DNA from: Bradyrhizobium arachidis
GTDB taxonomy: Bacteria; Pseudomonadota; Alphaproteobacteria; Rhizobiales; Xanthobacteraceae
Direction: 5' to 3'
DNA: 64,000 bases
NCBI RefSeq assembly: GCF_024758505.1
Contig: NZ_CP077970.1
Coordinates: 434,001-498,000 of the forward strand
Part shown: positions 17,333-25,723 of the stretch, one piece after another
Position numbering within the stretch: the first letter of the stretch is position 1
Layout of the letters: each line of letters begins with the position of its first letter
Position numbers and translations under genes: made by a program
Notes under the pieces: generated by a model
The model's input: only the letters and a program-made list of their open reading frames with translations
Database searches by the model: none
What the model was told of the DNA's origin: nothing

Positions 17333-18994
17333 ATGCCCGGTCGTCGAGAATTTTTGTTCGCGGCAGTCGCTTCTTTTCAGGTCGTTTCATGCGGGGCCGC
17401 CTTTTTCAGGGGGTGGGAAGCCATGGCGAAGATCGAGCACGTTTTCGTCCTCATGCTGGAGAACCGGTCTTTCGACCACATGCTGGCCTTTTCCGGGTTG
17501 CCTGGCGTCAACCCGCCGCCGTCGAACTTCCATTTTCAATCCGGTGCCGTGGATCAGTTGGACAGCGATCCGCCGCATGAGTTCGACGACGTCGCGGCTC
17601 AGATCGATTCCGGCGCGATGGACGGCTTTGCGGCAAGCGGCGGACCCGACACGATGAAGGGATTCGACGCAGGCTCGCTTCCGGTCCTGCTGGAACTCGC
17701 GGCCAACAACCTCTATTTCGACAATTGGTACTCCTCGATGCCGGGCCCGACCTGGCCAAACCGGCTGTTCGTTCACGCCGCCTCGTCCGGAGGGCTCGAC
17801 AACAGCATGGGCACGCTGGACGTCGTGCGCGCCGTGACCAATCCCGGCTACGCGCTGCAGTTCGAGAACGGTCATGTGTTCGACCGGCTTGCGGCAAAGG
17901 GCGTGTCGTGGCGCGTCTATCATCACCATGGCAGTTTCGACTTCGACTTTCCCCAGGTGCTGGCGCTGAAGGGAATGGTCGACAACCGGAACGACCCGCG
18001 CTTCTTCCGGCACTTCAAGAATTTTGCCGCCGATGTCGCGAGCGGCGACGTTGCCGGCTACACCTTCATCGAGCCGAGCTACGGCCTGCCCTCGTTCAGG
18101 AACGGCAACTCGCAGCATCCCACTGGCACGATCAGCCTTGGCGAGATCCTGATCAAGAAGATGCATGACGCCATCTTCGGCCAGAAGGTCGGCGCGAGCA
18201 GCGCCATGCTCGTCACATGGGACGAGCATGGCGGCTTCTTCGATCACGCAGCGCCACCGGCGGCGACACCGCCCGGCGACAAGCCGCTGAACCACGACAG
18301 GGCCGGCAATCCGCGCAATTGCGCATTCAACGGTTTTGGCGTGCGCGTGCCGGCGGTGCTGATCTCACCGTGGCTTCCGGCGGGCCTGGGCTCGACCATC
18401 TTCGGCAGCAATGCGAGGTTCGATCATTCCTCGGTCGTTCGCGCCCTGCGATCGACGTTTTCGCTCGGTGGCAAGCTGACCAACCGTGACGAAGCCTCGC
18501 CGGACTGGAATGCGGCGCTGCTCGCAAAACCGAGAGGCGTCTCGCTGACCTTGCCGAAGGTCGCGGCGAAGGCGCTTCGCCGGCCTGTTCCCACCGCCAA
18601 GGAGGTCGTCCGGGAGGAGGTGGCGCCGGGCGGCAACGTGCTGGGCACCGCGCAGATCGTCGCCGACATCGATTGGCACACCGCCCAGCGCCTGCATGTT
18701 CCGCCGGTCATCGCCTCGCAATTCGAAGCGAGGATGGCGAAGGCCCACCGCGTCCTGTCCGCTCCCGCCTCCGTGTCCGATGCCGCCGTGGGCGAGGCTC
18801 ATTTGTCGGTGCTGGAATATATCGCCGCCGTGAGAGACCGGGACGAGCGCCTGCGCAAGGCGGAGCAACGGCAGAGCGCGCCGCGCAAGCGATCGCAGTC
18901 CAAAGCCCCGCGCGCTGCGAAGGCACCGGCGAAAAAGCCCGTCCGGAAGACGGCGAAGAAGCTCAAGGCACGCAAGCGGCGAGGCGGGCGCTAA
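17333..18994 (+). CDS. Phosphoesterase (phospholipase C/AcpA family) with basic tail
   Basis: Bacterial phospholipase C-type phosphoesterase. Diagnostic segments are HVFVLMLENRSFDHMLAFSG, SSMPGPTWPNRLFVHAA, VTWDEHGGFFDHAAPP and FGVRVPAVLISPWLP, which supply the metal ligands. From the ATG used here it starts MPGRREFLFAAVASF, a possible Tat signal, giving 553 aa. An internal ATG at 17423 (MAKIEHVF) with GGGTGGGAAG upstream would give 523 aa without export. The last 55 residues are very rich in Lys, Arg and Ala, like histone H1-type tails, which is unusual for the family. It diverges from the molybdenum hydroxylase genes. Confidence 0.88.
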   Translation: MPGRREFLFAAVASFQVVSCGAAFFRGWEAMAKIEHVFVLMLENRSFDHMLAFSGLPGVNPPPSNFHFQSGAVDQLDSDPPHEFDDVAAQIDSGAMDGFAASGGPDTMKGFDAGSLPVLLELAANNLYFDNWYSSMPGPTWPNRLFVHAASSGGLDNSMGTLDVVRAVTNPGYALQFENGHVFDRLAAKGVSWRVYHHHGSFDFDFPQVLALKGMVDNRNDPRFFRHFKNFAADVASGDVAGYTFIEPSYGLPSFRNGNSQHPTGTISLGEILIKKMHDAIFGQKVGASSAMLVTWDEHGGFFDHAAPPAATPPGDKPLNHDRAGNPRNCAFNGFGVRVPAVLISPWLPAGLGSTIFGSNARFDHSSVVRALRSTFSLGGKLTNRDEASPDWNAALLAKPRGVSLTLPKVAAKALRRPVPTAKEVVREEVAPGGNVLGTAQIVADIDWHTAQRLHVPPVIASQFEARMAKAHRVLSAPASVSDAAVGEAHLSVLEYIAAVRDRDERLRKAEQRQSAPRKRSQSKAPRAAKAPAKKPVRKTAKKLKARKRRGGR

Positions 18995-19053
18995 AGCGTT
19001 TTCAAGCGAAGTGGATACCGGTTCGCGTCCAGAAAACGCATCTAAACAAGAAT
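18994..19053 (+). repeat. Dispersed repeat, family C (copy 1), at a stop codon
   Basis: The motif AAGCGTTTTCAAGCGAAGTG, then GATACCGGTTCGCGT and an AAACAAGAAT end, starts at the last base of the phosphoesterase stop codon. An inverted copy with few changes starts at the stop codon of the Hpt gene near 23.5 kb. Confidence 0.85.
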
Positions 19054-19060
19054 TCTAAGG

Positions 19061-19087
19061 CCCCGTTCCGATTCCATCGGAACGGGG
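19061..19087 (+). terminator. Hairpin between convergent genes
   Basis: A perfect 12-bp stem, CCCCGTTCCGAT with ATCGGAACGGGG, and a three-base loop. It lies between the phosphoesterase and EAL genes, which converge. There is no clear T-run, so it may act in both directions with Rho or only stabilise 3' ends. Confidence 0.6.
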
Positions 19088-19133
19088 GCTTAGAGCGTCG
19101 GTCGCGGCACGTCGCGCGTAGCGCGGCGTGCCC

Positions 19134-20348
19134 TCACGCCCCTCCCATCACGGTCCGCGTCAGCGAACTCCGTGCGAACTTCTTCAGCGGCGCCGGCTTG
19201 CCGAACAGATAGCCCTGCACGAGGTCGAAGCCGATCTCGTTGGCGGCGATCAGGTCGGCGCGGCTCTCGATGCCTTCGGCGAGCGCGGGCACGCCGTATT
19301 CCCGGGCGAGTTCGACGATGTGGCGGCACACCGTGCGCTTGAGACGGTCGTTGCCGTTGCCGGTGACGAACTGACGGTCGGCCTTGAGCTTGACGAACGC
19401 GAATTTGTCGATGCCCATGAGTGCCGGCCAATTGGTGCCGACATTGTCGATCGCAACGCCGATATTGTGAAAGCGCACCTCGCGCGCGATCTCGTTCAAA
19501 GGCGCGATCTCCTCGATCACCTCGTCACTGCCGATTTCGATCGTGAGCCCGCGGAACGCCGGGTGTGTCGGCATGCGCCGGCAGAGATCGCGCACGGCTT
19601 GCGGGTCCCGCAGGAATGACGCGGGAAGGTTGATCGAGAGGTCGGTCGCGTTTTGCCGTTCCAGCAGATAGTGCCAGTCGGCGAGGGCCCGCTCGATCAC
19701 GAACTCGGACAAGGCGCGAAAATGCGGATCGTCCGCGTCGGGGATGAAATAGGCCGGCGGCACCACGCCCCAGGTCGGGTGCCGCATCCGCACCAGAGCC
19801 TCGGCACCGTAGCGAACGAGTGTGCGCGCGTTGATCTTCGGCTGGTACCAGAGCTCGAGCCAGCCGGCATGCAGGGCCTCGCCGACATGCACGGCGGGAC
19901 TTGGCGCCGGCTCGTCCGGCAGCAGCACCGCGACCCGGTCGCGCAGCGTCTCGGCCGCGAATGGCGTGGTCAGAGGCAGCAGCATGTCGAGGCCATATTC
20001 CGCGCCGACTTGCTGCACGGCCTTCAGGACGATCGACTCGGGGGCGCCGACGGAAAGAACCTTGCCGCCGAACTGCGCGCGGACCAGCGTTTCGAGGATT
20101 CTGCCGGGCTCCAGTCCGTCGACGGCGATGCCGAGCAGGACAAGGTCCGGCAGCTCGGTGGCGAGCACACCGGTGAGCTCATCGACATGGCCGCATTCGC
20201 TGGTGACGAAGCCGAGATCCTCCAGCACCTCACAGAGGAAAGCGCGCAAGTGCCGCTTGCTATCGACTATGCAGGCGCGCGGCGTGACCTTTCTCCGCCC
20301 AAAGGTCGCAACCTTCCGCTCGACGAGTTCGCCCAGCCCATCTTCCAT
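19134..20348 (-). CDS. Receiver-like + EAL domain protein, both degenerate
   Basis: A 404 aa protein with an N-terminal CheY-like fold (about 22-145) and a C-terminal EAL domain (about 155-395). The receiver lacks the phospho-acceptor: PDLVLLGI has G73 where Asp is expected. The EAL domain keeps EAL (183-185), the Lys in FVKLKAD, AEGIES and VQGYLFGKP. The metal-binding DDFGTG is D301-N-V-G-T-N, and the ELTES motif is EIGSDE. c-di-GMP hydrolysis is therefore doubtful; a c-di-GMP sensor or protein-binding role is plausible. Confidence 0.87.
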   Translation of the reverse strand: MEDGLGELVERKVATFGRRKVTPRACIVDSKRHLRAFLCEVLEDLGFVTSECGHVDELTGVLATELPDLVLLGIAVDGLEPGRILETLVRAQFGGKVLSVGAPESIVLKAVQQVGAEYGLDMLLPLTTPFAAETLRDRVAVLLPDEPAPSPAVHVGEALHAGWLELWYQPKINARTLVRYGAEALVRMRHPTWGVVPPAYFIPDADDPHFRALSEFVIERALADWHYLLERQNATDLSINLPASFLRDPQAVRDLCRRMPTHPAFRGLTIEIGSDEVIEEIAPLNEIAREVRFHNIGVAIDNVGTNWPALMGIDKFAFVKLKADRQFVTGNGNDRLKRTVCRHIVELAREYGVPALAEGIESRADLIAANEIGFDLVQGYLFGKPAPLKKFARSSLTRTVMGGA

Positions 20349-20806
20349 CGTACACCACTCCCGTTCTGTGACGGTCTGATAACGGCGAGCGAGGCTTCAA
20401 ATATGGAGAGCTTGAGATGATTGTTGAATTATCCGAGTAACGTTAAAGCGCGCATCACGTGTAAAATTGTACGAATGTTTTTGAAGAAGTTTTTGCAATT
20501 GACCATTGCCGCGCCGACTGCGTGGAAACCTAACGACATAACCGGTGGTCAGCGGGCGCCGATGAAGTCGAGGCGTCCAAGCGATCGGGCGGCGCCGCAC
20601 GCAGCGCCGCCCAATTGAATAATAGCGGTATCTGTTGCCGGTTTCTGCCTTGTCGTTTTCCACCGCTTTGTTGTCGGTGGTGGATAAAACTCGAATTCGG
20701 TTGCATAAGGTCACAACGCAACTGTGAACCATCTCACAAGTGTCCTGCGACAGTCGCGCTAAGCCTTCCCCAAGGGCCGGGGAGCCGGCCGCCGAGGACC
20801 GCAGCA
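20349..20806. other. Intergenic region, no convincing gene
   Basis: AT-richer than its surroundings in the first 150 bases (TGTAAAATTGTACGAATG and similar), consistent with the EAL gene promoter on the minus strand. No RNA gene, repeat or protein-like frame was recognised. Confidence 0.4.
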
Positions 20807-20905
20807 ATGACGACGCGGCGCATGATGGTCTGGTGGTTCAGGATTGTGTTGTCGGGACGGTTTCTCGACCGCTTCCTCAGTCTGCCGCGCGCGTCGCGGG
20901 ACTGA
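20807..20905 (+). CDS. Possible 32-residue peptide
   Basis: An ATG preceded by GAGGA at eight bases opens a short frame, MTTRRMMVWWFRIVLSGRFL and twelve more residues. It is aromatic and basic with a hydrophobic centre, as in small membrane-associated peptides. It ends seven bases before the stop codon of the convergent hypothetical gene. The support is only the ribosome-binding site and composition, so this is tentative. Confidence 0.3.
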   Translation: MTTRRMMVWWFRIVLSGRFLDRFLSLPRASRD

Positions 20906-20911
20906 TTCCCC

Positions 20912-22075
20912 TCAGGTCTGTCCGATCAGCTTCCGGAACACTGCAGCGCCGTCGGTGACGGCGTCGCGCCCCTTCCATGCGAGATAGGTCAGCCGTCCCG
21001 TTAGCGACTGGTTGCTGCGCAGGCGGCGCGAACCGAGAATGTGGCCGACATTGGCGGGGAAGCGGCTTACTTCGGCGGCCACGAGCGCTGCGATCGCATC
21101 CATCAATTGCTGCAGGCGGACGCCCCACTCCGACTGCTCGATCTCGTCGATGCGCACCTTCAGTGCATATTCGGTGTCGTAGATGTCGGCCAAGAGGTCG
21201 CGGGCGACCAGCACGCGGTTGTGCTTGAGCGCGACCCGCAGGGCCAGGCGCCTGTCGTCGAGCTGGTCCAGCACCATCGAAACCGCGATCGCATAGGGCG
21301 TTGCCGCCACGTCCGCGGCGCTCTTGCTTGCCGCGGCCTTGGTCGCGAGCCGGATCAGGTGCCAGTATGGCTGCAGACGCCGTGCCACCAGCGTGATCGC
21401 AAAGGGCAGGGCGTTCGGATGGGATTTCCTGATGACGTCCAGCAGCACCGTGACCTTCGTCACCTGGCTGTCGTCGAGCTTGCCGATCTGCTCCGGCAGC
21501 TTTGCATTGAATTTCATGAGCGCGTCATGCGAGCGCAACACGTGCAGCATCTTGATGACGTCGTCGAAAGCGGTCCGCGAGGCCGTATATTGCCCGAGCT
21601 TGGCGCGCGATATTTCCTCGCCGTCGGACGAGGCGAGCGTGTTTTCGAGAACCTTGACGACCTTGGTCTGGAAGCCCGAGGCGATCTTCATCGCTTCCTT
21701 GGGATTGTTGGCGTCGGTCTGGTCGGTGACGGCCTTGGTGTAGTCACGCGCCATGGTCGGCAGCAGGTCGCGGCAGATCCATTCCCAGATCGGGGTCAGC
21801 GTGTTGCGCGAGATCCGGCCTGCATTGGCGTGCTCCGGTGCGCCGTCGATCAGAAAGCGTTCGAGCGGCGTGAAGAAGTAGCGCGACGGATTGCTGGCGC
21901 GGGCCAGTGTCGATCCGTCCTTGCGGAATTCGGCGCGCAGCTTGGACTGGATGTCGGACGAGCCCGGCATGTCGATCCCGCACAGCTCCAGCCGCTCGAG
22001 CTCGCTGAGCAGACAGCTCCGCGACAGCGGCGTCAGCTTTTGCAGAAACTCCCAAAGCCGATCGATCTCGTTCAT
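20912..22075 (-). CDS. Conserved-looking helical protein of unknown function
   Basis: 387 aa, predicted mostly alpha-helical and cytoplasmic; no signal peptide, membrane helix or catalytic motif was seen. It starts MNEIDRLWEFLQKLTPLSRS and contains a hydrophilic helical middle (LDDSQVTKVTVLLDVIRKSH) and a basic end. A GGAAG site lies ten bases before the ATG; a TTG three codons upstream is less well placed. It lies between signalling genes and is divergent from the LuxR-type regulator. I do not recognise the family. Confidence 0.8.
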   Translation of the reverse strand: MNEIDRLWEFLQKLTPLSRSCLLSELERLELCGIDMPGSSDIQSKLRAEFRKDGSTLARASNPSRYFFTPLERFLIDGAPEHANAGRISRNTLTPIWEWICRDLLPTMARDYTKAVTDQTDANNPKEAMKIASGFQTKVVKVLENTLASSDGEEISRAKLGQYTASRTAFDDVIKMLHVLRSHDALMKFNAKLPEQIGKLDDSQVTKVTVLLDVIRKSHPNALPFAITLVARRLQPYWHLIRLATKAAASKSAADVAATPYAIAVSMVLDQLDDRRLALRVALKHNRVLVARDLLADIYDTEYALKVRIDEIEQSEWGVRLQQLMDAIAALVAAEVSRFPANVGHILGSRRLRSNQSLTGRLTYLAWKGRDAVTDGAAVFRKLIGQT

Positions 22076-22417
22076 GGCACGCAATCTTCCGCAGCGTTTC
22101 CCGTACGGCTACCCAGCCCGTCACGTGGAGGCATTTGCGCGCTCGCAACTACGGCTAAGAGAAGCAAGCCGCCGTTAATTAATCCGTAAAATGCGGGAAC
22201 CGCGGGGACCGGATCACCCAGGCGGGCCCCAGGAGAGGTTTCCGCGAAAGCCTAAGAATTAGGCAGTTTTCACAACCGGGACGTGGTCTTACCCAAGTAT
22301 TCGCAAGCACTAATTGCGTCACCGCCGCGAGTCTTACGTAAAACTGCTCGATTTACCGTAGTCTTACGGAGCAAAAAGTTAACCACGATTCGGCCCGGGT
22401 TCCGTTAAACGAATCAC
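22076..22417. promoter_or_regulatory. Divergent promoter region with three GTCTTAC repeats
   Basis: GTCTTAC occurs three times on the plus strand, at 22286, 22331 and 22361, the last two exactly 30 bases apart and extended as AGTCTTACG. All lie within 135 bases of the LuxR-type gene start and may be regulator-binding sites. A TTAATTAAT element near 22176 lies closer to the divergent gene. Confidence 0.4.
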
Positions 22418-23041
22418 ATGGGGCATCAGCAAGATACGGCCGCTGATTCGCGGCCGTCGAATTGGTACGACGACAGCTCTTCTCCGCACGGAGAGCTCGA
22501 ACTCTCCCGGCTGAACGGCGCGCGCGCCCAGACGGTTGACGAAGCCGCCGCCGTGATGGCCCGCGAGCTCAACGGTCCGCTGACCGCGCTTCTGCTCTAC
22601 ATGGGCGAGATCAAGCATCACAGCGATCAGCTTGTGTCGGCGTCGGGCGACCGTGCTTATATCCAGCGCGTGGTGGAAAATGCGTTGACCCAGACCGAGC
22701 GTGTCTGCGCGCTCGTCAAGCAGTTCGTCGGCCCGCAAAGGAACGACCTGGCCGCCGTTTCCGTGACCGCAGAGACGGATGCGAAATCCGGCCGCGTGTC
22801 GCCGGGCCCGCGTCCCGTCGGCGTCGAATTGTCGAAGCTGTCCGGCCAGAAGCGGCTCACCAAGCGCGAGCGCGAGGTGCTCCGGTTGATCAGCGAAGGC
22901 TATTCCAACAAGCAGGGCGCGCTGCGGATGCAGATCAGCCCGCGGACGTTCGAAAGCCACCGGGCAGAGGCGATGCGCAAGCTCGGCGCGCGCAACACCG
23001 CGGACCTGGTTCGCGCGGCGCTGCTGCATTTGATCGATTGA
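22418..23041 (+). CDS. LuxR/FixJ-type HTH protein with HisKA-like N-terminal helix pair
   Basis: 207 aa. The C-terminal NarL/FixJ HTH (about 146-207) reads LTKREREVLRLISEGYSNKQ and ISPRTFESHRAEAMRKLGAR. The N-terminal half is not a receiver. Residues 41-105 read MARELNGPLTALLLYMGEIK followed by a second helix ALTQTERVCALVKQF, matching a histidine-kinase dimerisation domain (HELxxPL), but with R49 where His is expected. It is therefore a one-component regulator built on a non-phosphorylatable HisKA-like dimeriser. No clear ribosome-binding site was seen; the start follows the similarity of the frame. Confidence 0.85.
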   Translation: MGHQQDTAADSRPSNWYDDSSSPHGELELSRLNGARAQTVDEAAAVMARELNGPLTALLLYMGEIKHHSDQLVSASGDRAYIQRVVENALTQTERVCALVKQFVGPQRNDLAAVSVTAETDAKSGRVSPGPRPVGVELSKLSGQKRLTKREREVLRLISEGYSNKQGALRMQISPRTFESHRAEAMRKLGARNTADLVRAALLHLID

Positions 23042-23098
23042 GACAGGTTTGAAGAGGGGCTTGACCCCGCCGGATCGCGGCGCGCGGCTCGGCTGTTC

Positions 23099-23344
23099 TC
23101 AGTACAGATCTTCCGCGAAAGGACGGATGCGCGAGCCCGGTCGCAACGCCTTGGGCTCTTCCTTTGCGCTCGGGATGATCGTGATGGTCCAGCGGGGAGG
23201 AATGGCCGATTCCTGCTCCAGCACCGAACGCACGAAGCCGGTCACCGTTTCGCTGCCCGATTTCACCGTCGCCATGCGGCCGTTGAACTGTGCGATGCGG
23301 AAGCGGCGGACTTCTTTCTGGTCCGCGGTTTCATAGGTGAACAT
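23099..23344 (-). CDS. Small conserved-looking protein, unknown function
   Basis: 81 aa, beginning MFTYETADQKEVRRFRIAQF. A strong AGGAGG site six bases upstream supports translation. Composition suggests a small beta-rich cytoplasmic protein (IAQFNGRMATVKSGSETVTG, PRWTITIIPSAKEE). No family was recognised. It converges with the LuxR-type gene and is followed by a 100-base gap with the family C repeat. Confidence 0.7.
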   Translation of the reverse strand: MFTYETADQKEVRRFRIAQFNGRMATVKSGSETVTGFVRSVLEQESAIPPRWTITIIPSAKEEPKALRPGSRIRPFAEDLY

Positions 23345-23450
23345 GGAGGCCCTCCTGGTCTCGCGCGACTATCGCCACCTATGATTAGCCATGTGTGAAA
23401 ATTCTACGCCGTAGAAGTACGGCGGGGTGCGCAGGGATCGTCGGGGCTCC

Positions 23451-23512
23451 AGATTCTTGTTTCGACGCGTTCTTGACGCGAACCGGTATCCACCTCGCTT
23501 GAAAACGTTCTA
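23451..23512 (-). repeat. Dispersed repeat, family C (copy 2), at a stop codon
   Basis: Read on the minus strand: TAGAACGTTTTCAAGCGAGG, then TGGATACCGGTTCGCGTCAA, then AACGCGTCGAAACAAGAAT. It is near-identical to the copy after the phosphoesterase gene, and again begins with the stop codon of the upstream gene. Confidence 0.85.
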
Positions 23513-23887
23513 TCTCGCCGGCTCCTGCGCCAGCGCCGCGGCATAGGCCGCGTCGACCCGGTCCAAGAGGCCGCAATATTCGACGTCCGACAATCTCTCG
23601 ACGCTCGTCTCGAGCTGCACGGCGAGTGCGGCCAGCCGGCGATAGCCGAAGGTTCGCGCGGAGCCCTTCAGCGAATGCGCCTCGCGTGCGATGCGCGTGC
23701 GATGCTGATCGAGCGCGAGTTCCCGGAGCAGCTTCAGGCGCGCATTCGTATCGGCCCAGAACACGTCGCGGACCTCACACGCGCCGCCGTGGCCGATCTC
23801 TCGCACCAGTTCCTCGAACGCAGCAGGCGCGCGCGCAGGCTCGGTGTCGGCGGCCGGCGCCGGCGCGCCGGTGATGGTGTTGAGCAT
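23510..23887 (-). CDS. Histidine phosphotransfer (Hpt) protein
   Basis: A stand-alone Hpt domain of 125 aa with the phosphorylatable His at 71 in REAHSLKGSARTFGYRRL. It would relay phosphate between a hybrid kinase and a response regulator in the cytoplasm. The start MLNTITGAP is preferred over an upstream frame that runs into a short tandem repeat (TGATTCTTAGCAC units). Possible partners in the window are the hybrid kinase at 33.8 kb or CheA-like proteins; this is not shown by the sequence. Confidence 0.87.
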   Translation of the reverse strand: MLNTITGAPAPAADTEPARAPAAFEELVREIGHGGACEVRDVFWADTNARLKLLRELALDQHRTRIAREAHSLKGSARTFGYRRLAALAVQLETSVERLSDVEYCGLLDRVDAAYAAALAQEPAR

Positions 23888-24106
23888 GGTCTTGTCCGTC
23901 CTGATCTTGGCCCTGATTCTTAGCACTGATTCTTAGCACTGATTCTTGGCCGGCCGCCGCCCGCGAGGCGGAGGCTTTTCCGGCTCGCACGTCTACGCCG
24001 CGAAGATTTCGGTTGTCGTAGGGATTAGCCCGGCTTTTTCCGCCGCGTATCAGCGCGGCGTTTACCACGCGCGCCACAGCGGCCGGGCGGCCGCCGCGGT
24101 TGGCGA

Positions 24107-24814
24107 TCATGGCGGCCCGAGCAGCCGTTCGTATTGCATCTTGACCGTCGCGTAGCATTCGCACGCCGTCTGACGCAGTCCGTCCAGATTGTTGATCTGG
24201 ATATGTCCACGGCTGTAGTGGATGTAGTTGGCATGCTGCAGCGTGTTGGCGACCAGCGACACGCTGTTGCGCCGCGCCCCGATCATCTGCGCCAACGCCT
24301 CCTGGGTCAGCAACAGCCGGACGTCGCCGGACAGATCGTGGGTTTGCAGCAGGCACCGCGACAGCCGCGACTCCACCGGATGAGAGGCGTTGCAGCCGGC
24401 GGTCTGCTGGACCTGCGCATAGACGGCGAGGCCATGGCGGACGAGCAGGGTGCGCAGGCTCGCGCTCTGGTCGGCGGCCGCACGCAACTGATCGAGGTCG
24501 AGCACCGACGCCGCTCCGGCGACCAGCACGATCGCGGTGTTCAGCGCGGGCGCTTCGCCCATCGCGGAGTGAGCGCCAAGCAGGCTGTCGCGTCCGATCA
24601 TGGCGACCTGCACGTGCTCGCCCTTGGCGAGGTTCACCACCAGGGAGATGACGCCTCGATGCGGAAAGTAGGCGCGCTTGAGGATTTCGCCCGTTTCGAC
24701 CAGCACGGCTTCGTGCGGCAGGTCGACGGTGCGCAAATGCGCACGAATCAATTCATAGTCGTCCGCCGCCATGGCGGACAGGAAGCCGTTTGGTGGACGC
24801 ACCATCGATTCCAT
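24107..24814 (-). CDS. Crp/Fnr-family regulator (paralogue 1)
   Basis: 235 aa with an N-terminal cyclic-nucleotide-binding-like fold and a C-terminal winged helix. The effector domain contains GEILKRAYFPHRGVISLVVN and GRDSLLGAHSAMG rather than the cAMP-contact RSA motif. The HTH region is LLLTQEALAQMIGARRNSVS. No FNR-type cysteine cluster is present. GGGAGG eight bases before the ATG fixes the start. The end, VKMQYERLLGPP, is shared with the next gene, a tandem paralogue. Confidence 0.92.
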   Translation of the reverse strand: MESMVRPPNGFLSAMAADDYELIRAHLRTVDLPHEAVLVETGEILKRAYFPHRGVISLVVNLAKGEHVQVAMIGRDSLLGAHSAMGEAPALNTAIVLVAGAASVLDLDQLRAAADQSASLRTLLVRHGLAVYAQVQQTAGCNASHPVESRLSRCLLQTHDLSGDVRLLLTQEALAQMIGARRNSVSLVANTLQHANYIHYSRGHIQINNLDGLRQTACECYATVKMQYERLLGPP

Positions 24815-25012
24815 AGCCGCCGCCTCCCGCCTATCCTGGCTGACGAAGCGCCTCTTGCCGCGCAAGTCCCGTCCGCCCTGCGCAGGCTAGGTTCCATCAT
24901 GTGACCGTTGGGATATATTGGCAATTGGGACATTTAGCGCAGTTCCAGGCCCGCCGCTGCGTATGTGCACGTTGGCATGCAGACGAGTGGCAGATAGCCG
25001 GTGCGCGAGGCT

Positions 25013-25723
25013 TCATGGCCCGGTCATCAACAGGCGCTCGTACTGCATTTTGACCGTGTCATGGCACTCACAGGACATTGCGGCCAACGCCTCGGCATCG
25101 ATGATCTCGATCTGGCCGCGGCTGTAGCGGATAATGCCGGTCTGCTGGAGGGTGTGCGCAACGATCGAGACGGCGTTGCGGCGCACGCCGATCATCTCCG
25201 CGAGAAGTTCCTGTGTCAGCGGCAGGGCTGCGCGGTCGCAGAGGTCGCGCGCGCGCAACAGCCAGCGCGACAACCGGGCCTCGACCGGGTGCAGCGTATT
25301 GCACAGCAGCGATTGCTGCACATGCGCCAGCAAGGCCTGCTCATGCCGGGCGACCATGCGATGAAATCGCGCGCTTGCGTCGGCGGCATTCCGGAACACG
25401 GCAAGATCAAGCACCGCCGCCGTGCAGGGAAACAGCACGGTTGTGTCGGTCAGCGCCAGGCCGTCGGCGAGCGCTGCGCCGCCGCCGATGACGCTGTCAC
25501 GTCCGAGCAACGCTACCGCGATGGTTTGTCCCTCGGCGAGGCTGACCGTCATCGACACGGCGCCGTCATGCGGGAAGTAGACCTGTTTCTGCCGGGCACC
25601 CTGCTCGCCGAGGATTGTCGCCCTGGCCATTGCGACGGTCGAGAGGTGAGGTTGCAGCAAGGCGAAGTCAGCCGCGTCGAGCATCTGCAACAATTGGTTT
25701 GGCGGTCGGCCGCTTGCTGTCAT
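25013..25723 (-). CDS. Crp/Fnr-family regulator (paralogue 2)
   Basis: 236 aa, with the same architecture as its downstream neighbour: KQVYFPHDGAVSMTVSLAEG, GRDSVIGGGAALADG, the HTH LPLTQELLAEMIGVRRNAVS, and the end VKMQYERLLMTGP. The two were probably produced by tandem duplication and have diverged throughout. It probably senses something other than cAMP. The start at MTASGRPPNQ was chosen; a TTG twelve codons upstream is possible and neither has a strong ribosome-binding site. Some residues of the HTH differ between the paralogues, so their operators may differ. Confidence 0.91.
   Translation of the reverse strand: MTASGRPPNQLLQMLDAADFALLQPHLSTVAMARATILGEQGARQKQVYFPHDGAVSMTVSLAEGQTIAVALLGRDSVIGGGAALADGLALTDTTVLFPCTAAVLDLAVFRNAADASARFHRMVARHEQALLAHVQQSLLCNTLHPVEARLSRWLLRARDLCDRAALPLTQELLAEMIGVRRNAVSIVAHTLQQTGIIRYSRGQIEIIDAEALAAMSCECHDTVKMQYERLLMTGP

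Noticed and set aside
23920..23955. Short tandem TGATTCTTAGCAC units suspected of being a CRISPR fragment
   Set aside because: Units are about 15 bases with no unique spacers; this is a small tandem duplication upstream of the Hpt gene.
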